Source: DASRDU01 sp035560235
GTDB taxonomy: Bacteria; Acidobacteriota; Blastocatellia; RBC074
Direction: 5' to 3'
Length of the DNA stretch: 46,785 nt
NCBI GenBank assembly: GCA_035560235.1
Contig: DATMAG010000124.1
Coordinates: 1 to 46,785 of the forward strand
A program made the translations under genes and the position numbers. The notes beneath the pieces were generated by a model. That model ran no database searches. It worked only from the letters and a program-made list of their open reading frames with translations, and had not been told where the DNA came from. This document shows positions 1 to 8,601 of this stretch, in pieces (the stretch's first letter is position 1; each line of letters begins with the position of its first letter).

Positions 1-791
1 TCGGCAGTGAACGGGTTGTCGGAGGTCGCGGCTTCCGGCAGGAGATGCGATGAACGAAACGGCGTTGACCTGAGCTTCAGGTTGTAGGCCTTGACGAGCA
101 GCGTTTCCAGATTCAGCACGTCCTGGACGTTGTAAGCGAGCAGGGTTTCGAGCGTCTTGTCGCGGCGGCTCCGCAGATAATCCTGCCACAGCAGCACGGC
201 GAAATAACCGTCAACATCTGACAGGTCGTGGCGATCAAGGCCGAGCTTTTTTTCGCAGCCCTTCAGCCCTCCGGTGTAACCGAGGCTGCGCAGCACGTAC
301 ATCAGATCAATGTGAACGTGATCGAGTTTCGTTTTCAGATAACGTTCGATAAAGGGCACATCGAACGCCCTGCCGTTGTAGGTCACGAGTACTTTGTAAT
401 TCTGAATGTCGCTCAGAAATTCGTGCAGATTCTGTTTCTGCACATAATGTCTGACGCGGGCGCCGTCATAAACCGCGATGGTCGTAATCGCCGATTCACG
501 TCCCAGGCCGGTCGTTTCAATATCGAGATAGGCAATCGAGTCGCGAAATTCCGGGAAGAGCCGCCACGTCTGATCTGACGGCAGCAGTTCGCCAAAGTAA
601 GCGGCATTCTGCTGCGCGAGATGCGTGAGCGATTCACTGACGTAATCAGCCAGCGCCCCGCGCCACCCGCGCAGCCACGCCATGCGCTGCACTTCACCGG
701 CCTGCTGCCACGAATGAATGCCTGCGTTCCAGAGCCGCTGTTCGATTCTGGCGCTGATGCCGGGAATATGACAAAAAGTGTTCTGAAGCAT
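1..791 (-). CDS. YprB-like RNase H-fold 3'-5' exonuclease (partial, C-terminus outside window)
   Basis: The frame is open from an ATG at 791 (read on the minus strand) to the window edge, about 263 codons with no stop, so the C-terminus is missing. The protein shows the DEDD exonuclease pattern: AYLDIETTGLG supplies the first Asp and Glu, YNGRAFDVPFIERYL the second Asp, and YNVQDVLNLETLL the last Asp with a preceding Tyr. An N-terminal stretch of about 80 residues (HIPGISARIEQRLW) looks like a helix-hairpin segment and is typical of the RNase_H_2/YprB family, which includes 3'-5' exonucleases of unclear substrate. The start lies 9 bases downstream of the cytochrome c stop codon, which suggests co-transcription with the genes upstream. 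Family call is fairly secure; the cellular role is unknown. Confidence 0.8.
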   Translation of the reverse strand, partial: MLQNTFCHIPGISARIEQRLWNAGIHSWQQAGEVQRMAWLRGWRGALADYVSESLTHLAQQNAAYFGELLPSDQTWRLFPEFRDSIAYLDIETTGLGRESAITTIAVYDGARVRHYVQKQNLHEFLSDIQNYKVLVTYNGRAFDVPFIERYLKTKLDHVHIDLMYVLRSLGYTGGLKGCEKKLGLDRHDLSDVDGYFAVLLWQDYLRSRRDKTLETLLAYNVQDVLNLETLLVKAYNLKLRSTPFRSSHLLPEAATSDNPFTA

Positions 792-800
792 TGAATCCGC

Positions 801-1703
801 TCAGTTACCTGTTTTCAGAAAAGTCACCAGATCAAGCAACTGCCGCTGCGTGTATCGCGTGCCGTAATTGTCAGGCATCGCTGAAGTGCTGAGCCGTTCA
901 GTCCGCGCAATCTCAGCCTTGAGAATCGCCCGCGAAACCGGCGGCAGTGTTGCAGTGTCATAAATTCTGATCGTCGTCGCGTCTTCATCGCGTCTGACGC
1001 CGACTATGCGCTGCCCGGCGCGGGTCGTCACCGCAATGGTTTCATATTTCGGCGTCACGACTGCGTGCGGGCTGATGATGCTTTGATAAATCTCTTCTGC
1101 CGGACGGCTGCCGATGCCGCTCAGGTCAGGGCCGACAAGTCCGCCCTTGTCATTGAAGGTGTGACAGACGCGGCAGCTTTCAAAAACATACGGATTGAAA
1201 AAGAGCGCGCGGCCTGATTCAGCATTGCCGCCCTTCAGAAATGCGCGGTCGCGTTCGGTCATCACAGCCTTCGGCGCGCTCGTCACAGGCGCGTCAGCAG
1301 CTTTCGCCGCTTCAGGATTGAAGTGCGGATCAACCGCGCCTTTTGTTTCAGACGAAAGCGACATGACATAAGCAACGAGTTGTTCGATTTCATCGCGGCT
1401 GTATGCGCCCCTGAATGCAGGCATCGCCGTGCCTTTGACGCCTTCGCTGATGACGCGGGCGACGTGTTCGGCAGTGAAGTTGCGATTGACGAGCTTCGGC
1501 CCGCTGCCGCCTGCGCCTTCATTGCCGTGACAGTAGCTGTTGCTGCACGCTCCGGCAAAGAGCCGTTTGCCGCCAGCGATCTTGTCCTGCACCGACTGTT
1601 GCGCGGCAACGCTTCCCGGATGATTGAAGGCAGACTGCGCGACGATGAACAGACAGACGAGCATCAGCACGATGACGCGATGAAACGGAGTTCTGCGGTT
1701 CAT
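801..1703 (-). CDS. Secreted di-heme cytochrome c, partner of the quinoprotein dehydrogenase
   Basis: A 300-residue protein with an N-terminal signal peptide (hydrophobic about residues 9-23). Domain 1 (about 40-117) is a cytochrome c fold with an unusual heme motif CSNSYCH at residues 53-59 (four residues between the cysteines) and a Met ligand in GTAMPAF. Domain 2 (about 160-300) has a normal CRVCH motif at 177-181 and the pattern GPDLSGIGSR with a late SAMP methionine, as in the heme-binding domain found in planctomycete and verrucomicrobial dehydrogenases (TIGR02603-like). The ATG at 1703 is preceded by GGAGGTGA, which decides the start against longer in-frame options. Only 7 bases separate it from the dehydrogenase stop, so it is probably the periplasmic electron acceptor for that enzyme. 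Confidence 0.88.
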   Translation of the reverse strand: MNRRTPFHRVIVLMLVCLFIVAQSAFNHPGSVAAQQSVQDKIAGGKRLFAGACSNSYCHGNEGAGGSGPKLVNRNFTAEHVARVISEGVKGTAMPAFRGAYSRDEIEQLVAYVMSLSSETKGAVDPHFNPEAAKAADAPVTSAPKAVMTERDRAFLKGGNAESGRALFFNPYVFESCRVCHTFNDKGGLVGPDLSGIGSRPAEEIYQSIISPHAVVTPKYETIAVTTRAGQRIVGVRRDEDATTIRIYDTATLPPVSRAILKAEIARTERLSTSAMPDNYGTRYTQRQLLDLVTFLKTGN

Positions 1704-1710
1704 AAACTTG

Positions 1711-3471
1711 TCACCTCCGCGCCCGGCTGAGAGTTGTTGATTTGCCGCCCGCTGTTTCAGGCAGCGCAAAGACAAACAAAGTTGAGGCGCGTTCGGGCCA
1801 TTTCTGCGCCAGTTCGGGCCAGATGATTGTGGCCACTCCGGCCACCAGCGAACCGACGCCCGAAGGCACGGCCACATACTGCCGCCCGTTGACTGCATAA
1901 GTGATGGGCGAGCCGCTGATGCCGCTGCCGGTATTGAATGACCAGAGCTTTTCGCCCGTCCTGGCATCGAGCGCAAAGGCGTTGCCCTCAAGGTCGCCTG
2001 CAAAGAGCAGATCGCCAGCGGTCGAAAGCAGCGATGACACGACCATATATTTCGGCGTGTGCCGCCACCGGCGCGCGCCGGTCAGCGGATCAACGCCGTC
2101 AATATGTGCGTAAGGCTTCACCCCTGTCGGCGGCTTGAAATCAATGCTCCCGGCAAAGAGCGGCTGACCTTCGCGGGGCTGCATTTTTTCAGGCTTGATG
2201 ACGTTGCAGATTTCCCAGGCGGAGTTGTACCAGAGTCCGGTGCGCGGGCTGAAGGCCGAATGATTCCAGTTGCGCCCGCCAATCGCTCCCGGACAGACCA
2301 GCGTTTCGCGGTCGGGCGGAACCGGCTGACGATCAACCGGGCGGCCATTCGCGTCAACGCCCTTCATCCAGGTGATGACATCAACGTGCGGATATGCGCC
2401 AATGAATTTTCCGTTCGTGCGATCAAGCACCCACGAATAACCGCCCTTGTTCGCGTGCAGCAGCAGCTTCTGTCTGCGCCCGTTGCGATCAAGATCAACC
2501 AGCACGCATTCATAAGCCGAGTCGAAGTCGTACAGATCGTGCGGGACTTCCTGAAAATACCATTTCAGTTTTCCGGTGTCGGCGTCGAGCGCGACAATCG
2601 AATTGGTATAAAGATTGTCGCCTGCGCGATCATCGCCATAAAAATCGGATGACGGATTTCCGACGCCCCAGTAAACCAGATTCAGTTCAGGATCATACGA
2701 TCCGGTCAGCCACGTCGGTGCGCCGCCCCACGTCCACGAATCACCCTGCCACGATTCAGCGCCCGGCTCGCCCGGCGCGGGAATGGTGTAAAAGCGCCAC
2801 GCGAATTTCCCGGTCTTTGCATCAAAGGCTGTCAGATAGCCGCGATGCGCGTGTTCGCCACCCGTGACGCCGACGATCACTTTGTCTTTGACAACGAGCG
2901 GCGCTGAAGTGATGTTGCAGCCGCACTGCCGCGTGTCTTCGACCTGAACATCCCACACTTCGCGTCCGGTCTTTGCATCAATGGCAACCAGGTGATTATC
3001 GAGCGTGCCGAGATAAATCTGGCCGTAGCCAAGCGCGATGCCGCGTGTGCCGGTGGTGTAAGGCACCGGGCGCTCAGGCAGCTTGTAAAAATAGCTCCAC
3101 AGCTTTTCGCCCGTCGCGGCATTGATTGCAAAGACGCGATTCATCGGCCCGACCAGATACATCACGCCGTCCATCACGAGCGGCGTGGCGTTGAGTCCGC
3201 CGCGCAGTTCGCCGGTTTGAAAGGCCCAGACCGGCGTCAGTCTGCTGACATTCTCGCGGGTAATCTGCGCGAGCGCGCTGTGCCGCCACGCGCTGTAATT
3301 GCCGCCGTAAGTGAGCCAGTTCTGCGGCTCGCTGTCGGCCCGTTCAAGCCGCGCAGGCGATGGTTCCTGTGCATTGACGGTGAGCGAAACGAGGACGGGC
3401 AGCAGGAGCAGAAACAGCCGTGTTGTTCGTCGCCTTCGACACGATAAAGCTGCTGATGGGTGTTCGATCAT
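1711..3471 (-). CDS. PQQ-dependent (quinoprotein) alcohol dehydrogenase-type enzyme, secreted
   Basis: A 586-residue eight-bladed propeller of the methanol/ethanol dehydrogenase type. Residues 1-34 form a signal peptide (RRRR followed by a Leu-rich core and an Ala before Gln). Propeller signatures repeat throughout: VFAINAATGEKLW, LVAIDAKTGREVW, ALDADTGKLKW, ALDARTGEKLWSF. The block TWGGAPTWLTGSYDPELN and PHDLYDFDSAY match the PQQ-contacting and catalytic Asp region of type I quinoproteins. The adjacent Cys-Cys pair that covers PQQ in methanol dehydrogenases is not present; the aligned stretch reads PYTTGTRG, and a CGC is found instead at 183-185. It would oxidise an alcohol, aldehyde or sugar in the periplasm and pass electrons to the following cytochrome c. 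Substrate cannot be told from sequence. Confidence 0.88.
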   Translation of the reverse strand: MIEHPSAALSCRRRRTTRLFLLLLPVLVSLTVNAQEPSPARLERADSEPQNWLTYGGNYSAWRHSALAQITRENVSRLTPVWAFQTGELRGGLNATPLVMDGVMYLVGPMNRVFAINAATGEKLWSYFYKLPERPVPYTTGTRGIALGYGQIYLGTLDNHLVAIDAKTGREVWDVQVEDTRQCGCNITSAPLVVKDKVIVGVTGGEHAHRGYLTAFDAKTGKFAWRFYTIPAPGEPGAESWQGDSWTWGGAPTWLTGSYDPELNLVYWGVGNPSSDFYGDDRAGDNLYTNSIVALDADTGKLKWYFQEVPHDLYDFDSAYECVLVDLDRNGRRQKLLLHANKGGYSWVLDRTNGKFIGAYPHVDVITWMKGVDANGRPVDRQPVPPDRETLVCPGAIGGRNWNHSAFSPRTGLWYNSAWEICNVIKPEKMQPREGQPLFAGSIDFKPPTGVKPYAHIDGVDPLTGARRWRHTPKYMVVSSLLSTAGDLLFAGDLEGNAFALDARTGEKLWSFNTGSGISGSPITYAVNGRQYVAVPSGVGSLVAGVATIIWPELAQKWPERASTLFVFALPETAGGKSTTLSRARR

Positions 3472-3552
3472 CGGGTTTGACCGCCTGTTATGGTTTGGGA
3501 TAAGGGCCGACCTCGTGTGCCAGACCGCGCCGACGAAAAAATCTGAATAACT

Positions 3553-3981
3553 TCAGCACGGCGGGAAGGAGGCGGGCAGGTGGCGCGACAGATCACGATA
3601 GATCAGAGCCTCAATCTCCCGCGCTTCGATTTCAAAGCTGATATTGAGATAGGCTTCAGTCCACGACTGCGTGCGCAGCAGATGCCACAGCCACGAGCCA
3701 GCATAACGAACGCGAAAGCCCCACGTGCCGTGCCGGTGATACTGCCAGCAGTGCGTGATTTCGTGGCCAATCAGCGCAATGCCCTCAACCGAACCCGGAT
3801 CGTATTTGCCCGGCTTGAAATAGATCGTGCGGCGATCAGTGTAACCATCGGCATCCATCAGCACGTACCAGGGAATGCCTTCGCGCACCTTGATGCTGTC
3901 GAGGTCGAAACCGGGAAAGTAAGGTTTCAGCATCCGCCGCAAATGCCAGGGCAGATTTTGTTGTGAGCTTCGGCGAAACAC
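3553..3981 (-). CDS. Small HExxH metallopeptidase-like protein (DUF4157/eCIS-core-like)
   Basis: A 142-residue protein without signal peptide. It carries HEITHCWQYHRHG at about residues 78-90, an HExxH zinc motif, and a glutamate-rich helix FEIEAREIEAL at about 117-127 that could give a third ligand. This arrangement (HEITH, then an Arg/Tyr-Trp rich stretch, then FEIEA) resembles the DUF4157 or eCIS_core domain, a putative metallopeptidase fold. The start is a GTG at 3981 preceded by a weak GAAGGA; no in-frame ATG gives a better start. It follows the crotonase gene by 24 bases. Real peptidase activity is not shown, and no contractile-injection genes are visible near it. Confidence 0.6.
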   Translation of the reverse strand: MFRRSSQQNLPWHLRRMLKPYFPGFDLDSIKVREGIPWYVLMDADGYTDRRTIYFKPGKYDPGSVEGIALIGHEITHCWQYHRHGTWGFRVRYAGSWLWHLLRTQSWTEAYLNISFEIEAREIEALIYRDLSRHLPASFPPC

Positions 3982-4005
3982 GACTGTCCTTCACCGCGTC
4001 AGTTT

Positions 4006-4782
4006 CTATTTTCCCTTCCAGCACGGAGTCCGTTTTTCGAGAAACGCGCCGATGCCCTCCTGCGCGTCTTCGGCCACCGCGTTCAGGCTCATGACTTCTT
4101 TCGCGTAGGCATAAGCCTTCGGCTGATCGAGATCAATCTGAGCATAGAACGCCTGCTTGCCAACCGAAAGCGTGAATGAACTCGAAGCGGCGATCTTTTC
4201 AGCCAGCGCCATTGATTCGGCTCGCAGCCTGTCAGCCGCGACCACGTGATTAACGAGGCCCCATTCCATCGCGGTCTGCGCGTCAACGGGCGTGCCGGTC
4301 ACGAGCATCTCAAGCGCGCGTTTGCGCCCGATGGCCCGCGTCAGCGCGACCATCGGAGTGGTGCAGAACAGCCCGATCTTCACGCCCGGCGTGGCGAACT
4401 GCGCCGATTGCGCGGCAATGGCCAGGTCGCACGCCGCGACAAGCTGGCATCCGGCGGCAGTGGCCATTCCCTGCACTTCGGCAATGACCGGCTGCGGAAT
4501 GCGCTGAATCAGTTCCATCATTTCGGTGCAGACATCAAAGATTTCGCGGTACTCATTCACGCTGCGCCCGGTCAGCTCCTTCAGATCGTGACCGGAAGAA
4601 AAGACCGGCCCCGCTGCGGCCAGAATTACGGCGCGATGGCGGGCCGAAGCGCCAGTCTCCTTCAGACAGGCAATCATCTCCTTCATCAAGGCCAGCGACA
4701 GCGCATTGCGCCGTTCAGGACGATTGAGCGTGACAATGGCAATCTGAGAGTCTGAATCAACAAGCAGATTTTCGTAAGGCAT
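4006..4782 (-). CDS. ECHDC3-like enoyl-CoA hydratase/isomerase family protein, catalytic glutamates absent
   Basis: A 258-residue crotonase-fold protein. The oxyanion-hole stretch SSGHDLKEL (62-70) and GMATAAGCQLVAACDLAIA (105-123) are clear. The end of the protein (EGIGAFLEKRTPCW) and the stretch FATPGVKIGLFCTTP closely follow the ECHDC3 group of the crotonase superfamily. In catalytic hydratases two Glu residues protonate and deprotonate the substrate; here the first position is Gln113 and the second Gly133. So it is either a non-hydratase crotonase (thioesterase-, isomerase- or binding-type) or a regulatory homologue. The ATG at 4782 has GAGGAG about 6 bases upstream. It sits 20 bases after the lipoprotein gene, with the HExxH protein following. 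Confidence 0.85.
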   Translation of the reverse strand: MPYENLLVDSDSQIAIVTLNRPERRNALSLALMKEMIACLKETGASARHRAVILAAAGPVFSSGHDLKELTGRSVNEYREIFDVCTEMMELIQRIPQPVIAEVQGMATAAGCQLVAACDLAIAAQSAQFATPGVKIGLFCTTPMVALTRAIGRKRALEMLVTGTPVDAQTAMEWGLVNHVVAADRLRAESMALAEKIAASSSFTLSVGKQAFYAQIDLDQPKAYAYAKEVMSLNAVAEDAQEGIGAFLEKRTPCWKGK

Positions 4783-4802
4783 GACTGCTCCTCGCTGACT
4801 GT

Positions 4803-5795
4803 TTACTGCCGCGTCATCTGATAAATCGGCGCGGGCACTTTTTCGCTGGTGGTGACGACGGTTTTGCCGTCAGCCGTGTAAGCAACCGCTTCGCCCTGGC
4901 GCTCAAGCGGAATGCTCACAGTCACCGGCGCAGCATTGAAAATCGTCTCGAACGCTCCGCCTTTGGCGCGCTGCAATTCAATCGCATTGAAGTAAGTGCG
5001 AATCACCACGCGGTTGTTATCGGGCGAAGTTGCAGCGCCGGTCACGAGCGGCAGCTTTTCAATTTCGCTGACCGTGCGGCCCTTCACCCGCTCAAGCGTT
5101 ACCTGTTTGCCTGGCTCAAGCGGCAGCGGAAAGCGGTAAACGCCGCAACCGCCATTTCTGATTTTGGTCACGATGTAAATGCGCCCGCTTTGCTGATCAA
5201 CGAAGATCGCTTCGGCGTCGTGCTTTCCGTCGGGGTAGATGAACGGGAAGGCTTCGGCGGTTTCAGTGCTGCCGCTTGTTTCGTTCTTATTCACTGCTGG
5301 TTCAGGCACGCGATAAACGACCAGTTCATCGCGCACGCGGCCATTATCGCCAGTGTCGGCAATGTAAAGCGCCGGATGACCATCGCGCCCCGGCCCGCTG
5401 CCCAGGTCTTCCCAGTCCACATTTTTTGCGCCAGGGACTGAGAACGTGGCAATCAGATTCCCGCTCTGATCGAGCGCATAAAGACGGGCTTCGTCGCCGC
5501 TGTCGTTATGCACCCACCAGATGCCGGGATTGCGACGCCCGGCAGTGATGCCCGAAACCTCGCTGAGTTTTTTATCAGTGATCGTGCCGATCTGTTTCGG
5601 CAGTTCGTATGCGCCACTTTCAGCCCGATTTCCCTGCGCGACTTCTGACCAGGGTCTGACCTGCACCGGAGCGCCTTCGCGCGCTTCTGAATGGCCGCTG
5701 CACGCTGAAACGAACAGGCTGACGGCAATGATTGAAAGAGCTGTCAGTGTAAAACTGAAACTGAGATTTGAGATTTGAGATTTGAAATCTGCCAT
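4803..5795 (-). CDS. Lipoprotein with beta-propeller-like repeats
   Basis: About 330 residues. The lipobox is LFVSAC, near residue 32, so the mature protein should be lipid-anchored. Downstream, stretches such as LYALDQSGNLIATF, ALYIADTGDN, DAEAIFVDQQSGRIYIVTK and GEAVAYTADGKTVVTTSE suggest a propeller of about five or six blades, similar to SdiA-regulated or NHL-type proteins; no enzyme function can be assigned. The ATG at 5795 is chosen over an upstream in-frame TTG (5801). The first codons (about 4-12) are encoded by tandem copies of a 7-bp word, giving an odd n-region DFKSQISNLSFSF before the hydrophobic core. The gene starts 8 bases after the stop of the upstream propeller gene, so they are probably one transcript. 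Confidence 0.75.
   Translation of the reverse strand: MADFKSQISNLSFSFTLTALSIIAVSLFVSACSGHSEAREGAPVQVRPWSEVAQGNRAESGAYELPKQIGTITDKKLSEVSGITAGRRNPGIWWVHNDSGDEARLYALDQSGNLIATFSVPGAKNVDWEDLGSGPGRDGHPALYIADTGDNGRVRDELVVYRVPEPAVNKNETSGSTETAEAFPFIYPDGKHDAEAIFVDQQSGRIYIVTKIRNGGCGVYRFPLPLEPGKQVTLERVKGRTVSEIEKLPLVTGAATSPDNNRVVIRTYFNAIELQRAKGGAFETIFNAAPVTVSIPLERQGEAVAYTADGKTVVTTSEKVPAPIYQMTRQ
5763..5790. repeat. Tandem heptanucleotide repeat (GAGATTT)3 + GAAATCT
   Basis: Three perfect copies of GAGATTT and one variant, GAAATCT, lie in tandem (5763, 5770, 5777, 5784). On the minus strand they fall inside the start of the lipoprotein gene. The 7-bp period does not keep a codon phase over one unit, so it is not a peptide repeat. 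It belongs to the same style of sequence as the heptad hairpins elsewhere in the window. Confidence 0.85.
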
Positions 5796-5803
5796 CAGCA
5801 ATC

Positions 5804-7417
5804 TTACGATTTTCCGGCTTCCCTGCGTTCACCCTTCAGCCCGAATGAATACACATTCGAGGCCCAGTCAACGGCGTACACTCGCCCGTTTGCAACTGCC
5901 AGGCCGCTGAAGTGAACCCATTTTTCCATTGCGTCGCCGCTGCTGTAAAGCACCTTTCCCGTGCGCGCATCGAGCGCGTAAAGCGTGGCGCGCTGCGTAT
6001 TGCCCGCGCGGTCGGCATTGGTGAGCAGGCTCAGTTTCGACTGCTTGAAGATCACGCCGCCCTCTTTGGTCTGCGTCACATTCTCGCCGGTCGAGAGCAC
6101 AAAGAGCACGCCGTTGGCGATGACCGGCGGATCGGGAATATTGAAATCACCTGAAATCCACGCCGGTTCAAGCATCGGTTTGCCGGTGGCCGGATTCATT
6201 GCCGTTTTGAAAGCCATCACGCAGCCGTGCGGATTGTTGCCGTTGGTGAGCGGAAATTTCGGCGCGTGCTTTGACACCGGCCCGAGGATCGGCACGTAAA
6301 CCCAGCCCGTGCCCTGTTCATCAACATACGCTGACGGCGCGCCCCAGATGCCCTTGCCTTCAAAAGTGTCTTCGTCATTCGCCAGGCGCGGCGTGATGTA
6401 AAGCGGCGTGTGATGATCCTTGTCGCCCAGGTGATCGGCGTCCATCAGATACAGCACGCCTTCCTTCGCGCCCATCGAAAGCAGCCGGTAATTCTGCCAC
6501 GAGAAAAAGACCGGACTCGTCGCGCCGAGGTCCCAGTCATAGAGATTGATCTGATCCCAGTTGCGCGGCGTGTAATAGTCCACCAGTTTCAACTGCCCGG
6601 CTGAAGCGGCGACAAAGGTGCTGCCGTATTGTCCTGTCGCCGGATCCCAGGGGCCGTCACCCGTTGCGCCGTAAACTTTGCCGTTCGTGCCGACGACCGG
6701 CCCGCCGCGTCCCCAGATGCCGCCGCCGCGCTGATTTGTAATCAGGTGGTAAGTCACCGGGCGCAGCGGATCACGAATGTCCATCGCATACAGACCCGAC
6801 TGCCCGCCGCCGCAGCCCTGCGAGAGCGAAGTGTAGATCACGCCGTCAGCCAGGTTGAGGCTCCAGTTTTTCGAGAAGGCCGGAACGAACTGCACCGGGC
6901 CGAACTTGTTTTTGCCCGTGCCGAGATCAACGCCGAGCAGTTTGCCATCCAGCGTAATCAGGTAAAGCGTGCCTGCGCGCCGGTCAATCACGGGCGTTGC
7001 GTTGAGGTTGTTCGGGCAGAGCCAGTGATCCTTTTCAGTCGGCGCGACGTAGGACTTGAACTGTCGCGTCCAGACAATCGCGCCCGATTCGGCGTCAATT
7101 GCGTGCAGGTTGTTCGAGCTGCCCGCGACATAGACGAGCGTTTTGATGCCCTGCGGCGTGACGACTTCAGTGGCGATGAGCGGCGCAGTCAGCGAGGCCA
7201 GCGCGCGCGGTTCGTTCTGCACCTTCGTTTTCCATTTCAGTTCAAGGTTGCCGACGTTTTCAGGCGACAGCGTTCTTTCTTCCCGCGCCCAGCCTGACCG
7301 CTGCGGGTCGTGTCCCCACGTCAGCCAGTCGGCGGCGAGGACTGAAGGATGAAATGCAGTTGAAAGACAGAGCAGTGAAATCAGAACGGGTCTGAGTGAA
7401 ACAAAAGTCCGGGACAT
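5804..7417 (-). CDS. Secreted PQQ-like beta-propeller repeat protein
   Basis: A 537-residue protein with a signal peptide (residues 1-24, ending in VLAADW). Repeated blade signatures are clear: NNLHAIDAESGAIVWTRQF, LLGVDLGTGKNKF, LYALDARTGKVLYSSGD and RVYAVDWASNVYSF. It has the overall look of a quinoprotein propeller but lacks the PHDLYD-type catalytic block seen in the dehydrogenase at 1711-3471, so PQQ binding is uncertain. It may be a periplasmic binding or scaffolding propeller. The ATG at 7417 has GGGAGA upstream; an in-frame extension to about 7519 would add 34 residues before an obvious signal peptide and is rejected. It is the first gene of the minus-strand run and is divergent from rlmN. 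Confidence 0.82.
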   Translation of the reverse strand: MSRTFVSLRPVLISLLCLSTAFHPSVLAADWLTWGHDPQRSGWAREERTLSPENVGNLELKWKTKVQNEPRALASLTAPLIATEVVTPQGIKTLVYVAGSSNNLHAIDAESGAIVWTRQFKSYVAPTEKDHWLCPNNLNATPVIDRRAGTLYLITLDGKLLGVDLGTGKNKFGPVQFVPAFSKNWSLNLADGVIYTSLSQGCGGGQSGLYAMDIRDPLRPVTYHLITNQRGGGIWGRGGPVVGTNGKVYGATGDGPWDPATGQYGSTFVAASAGQLKLVDYYTPRNWDQINLYDWDLGATSPVFFSWQNYRLLSMGAKEGVLYLMDADHLGDKDHHTPLYITPRLANDEDTFEGKGIWGAPSAYVDEQGTGWVYVPILGPVSKHAPKFPLTNGNNPHGCVMAFKTAMNPATGKPMLEPAWISGDFNIPDPPVIANGVLFVLSTGENVTQTKEGGVIFKQSKLSLLTNADRAGNTQRATLYALDARTGKVLYSSGDAMEKWVHFSGLAVANGRVYAVDWASNVYSFGLKGERREAGKS

Positions 7418-7504
7418 GGATTTTTTCTCCCTGCTGATGATGGTGATGAACAGAATCTGCGGACTGGTCAAACCGGGCGGAATGTAGCATTCAGGTGCCG
7501 GGAC

Positions 7505-7533
7505 TTCAAGACTCACCATCCCCAGGCTACAAT
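7505..7533 (+). promoter_or_regulatory. Candidate sigma-70 promoter of rlmN giving a leaderless transcript
   Basis: A TACAAT at 7528-7533 (5 of 6 to TATAAT) lies 17 bases after TTCAAG at 7505-7510 (weak -35). Transcription would begin about 7 bases later, at or next to the ATG at 7542. No Shine-Dalgarno sequence precedes that ATG, which fits a leaderless mRNA. Confidence 0.45.
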
Positions 7534-7541
7534 TTCAGGCA

Positions 7542-8597
<1,056 letters not shown>

Positions 8598-8601
8598 CCT
8601 T

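Noticed and set aside
801..2003. 400-residue version of the cytochrome c starting inside the dehydrogenase gene
   Set aside because: The extension overlaps the quinoprotein in another frame; the ATG at 1703 has a strong SD and a signal peptide right after.
6629..7297. 222-codon plus-strand ORF within the PQQ-like propeller gene
   Set aside because: Antisense to a clear propeller protein; no domain or SD.
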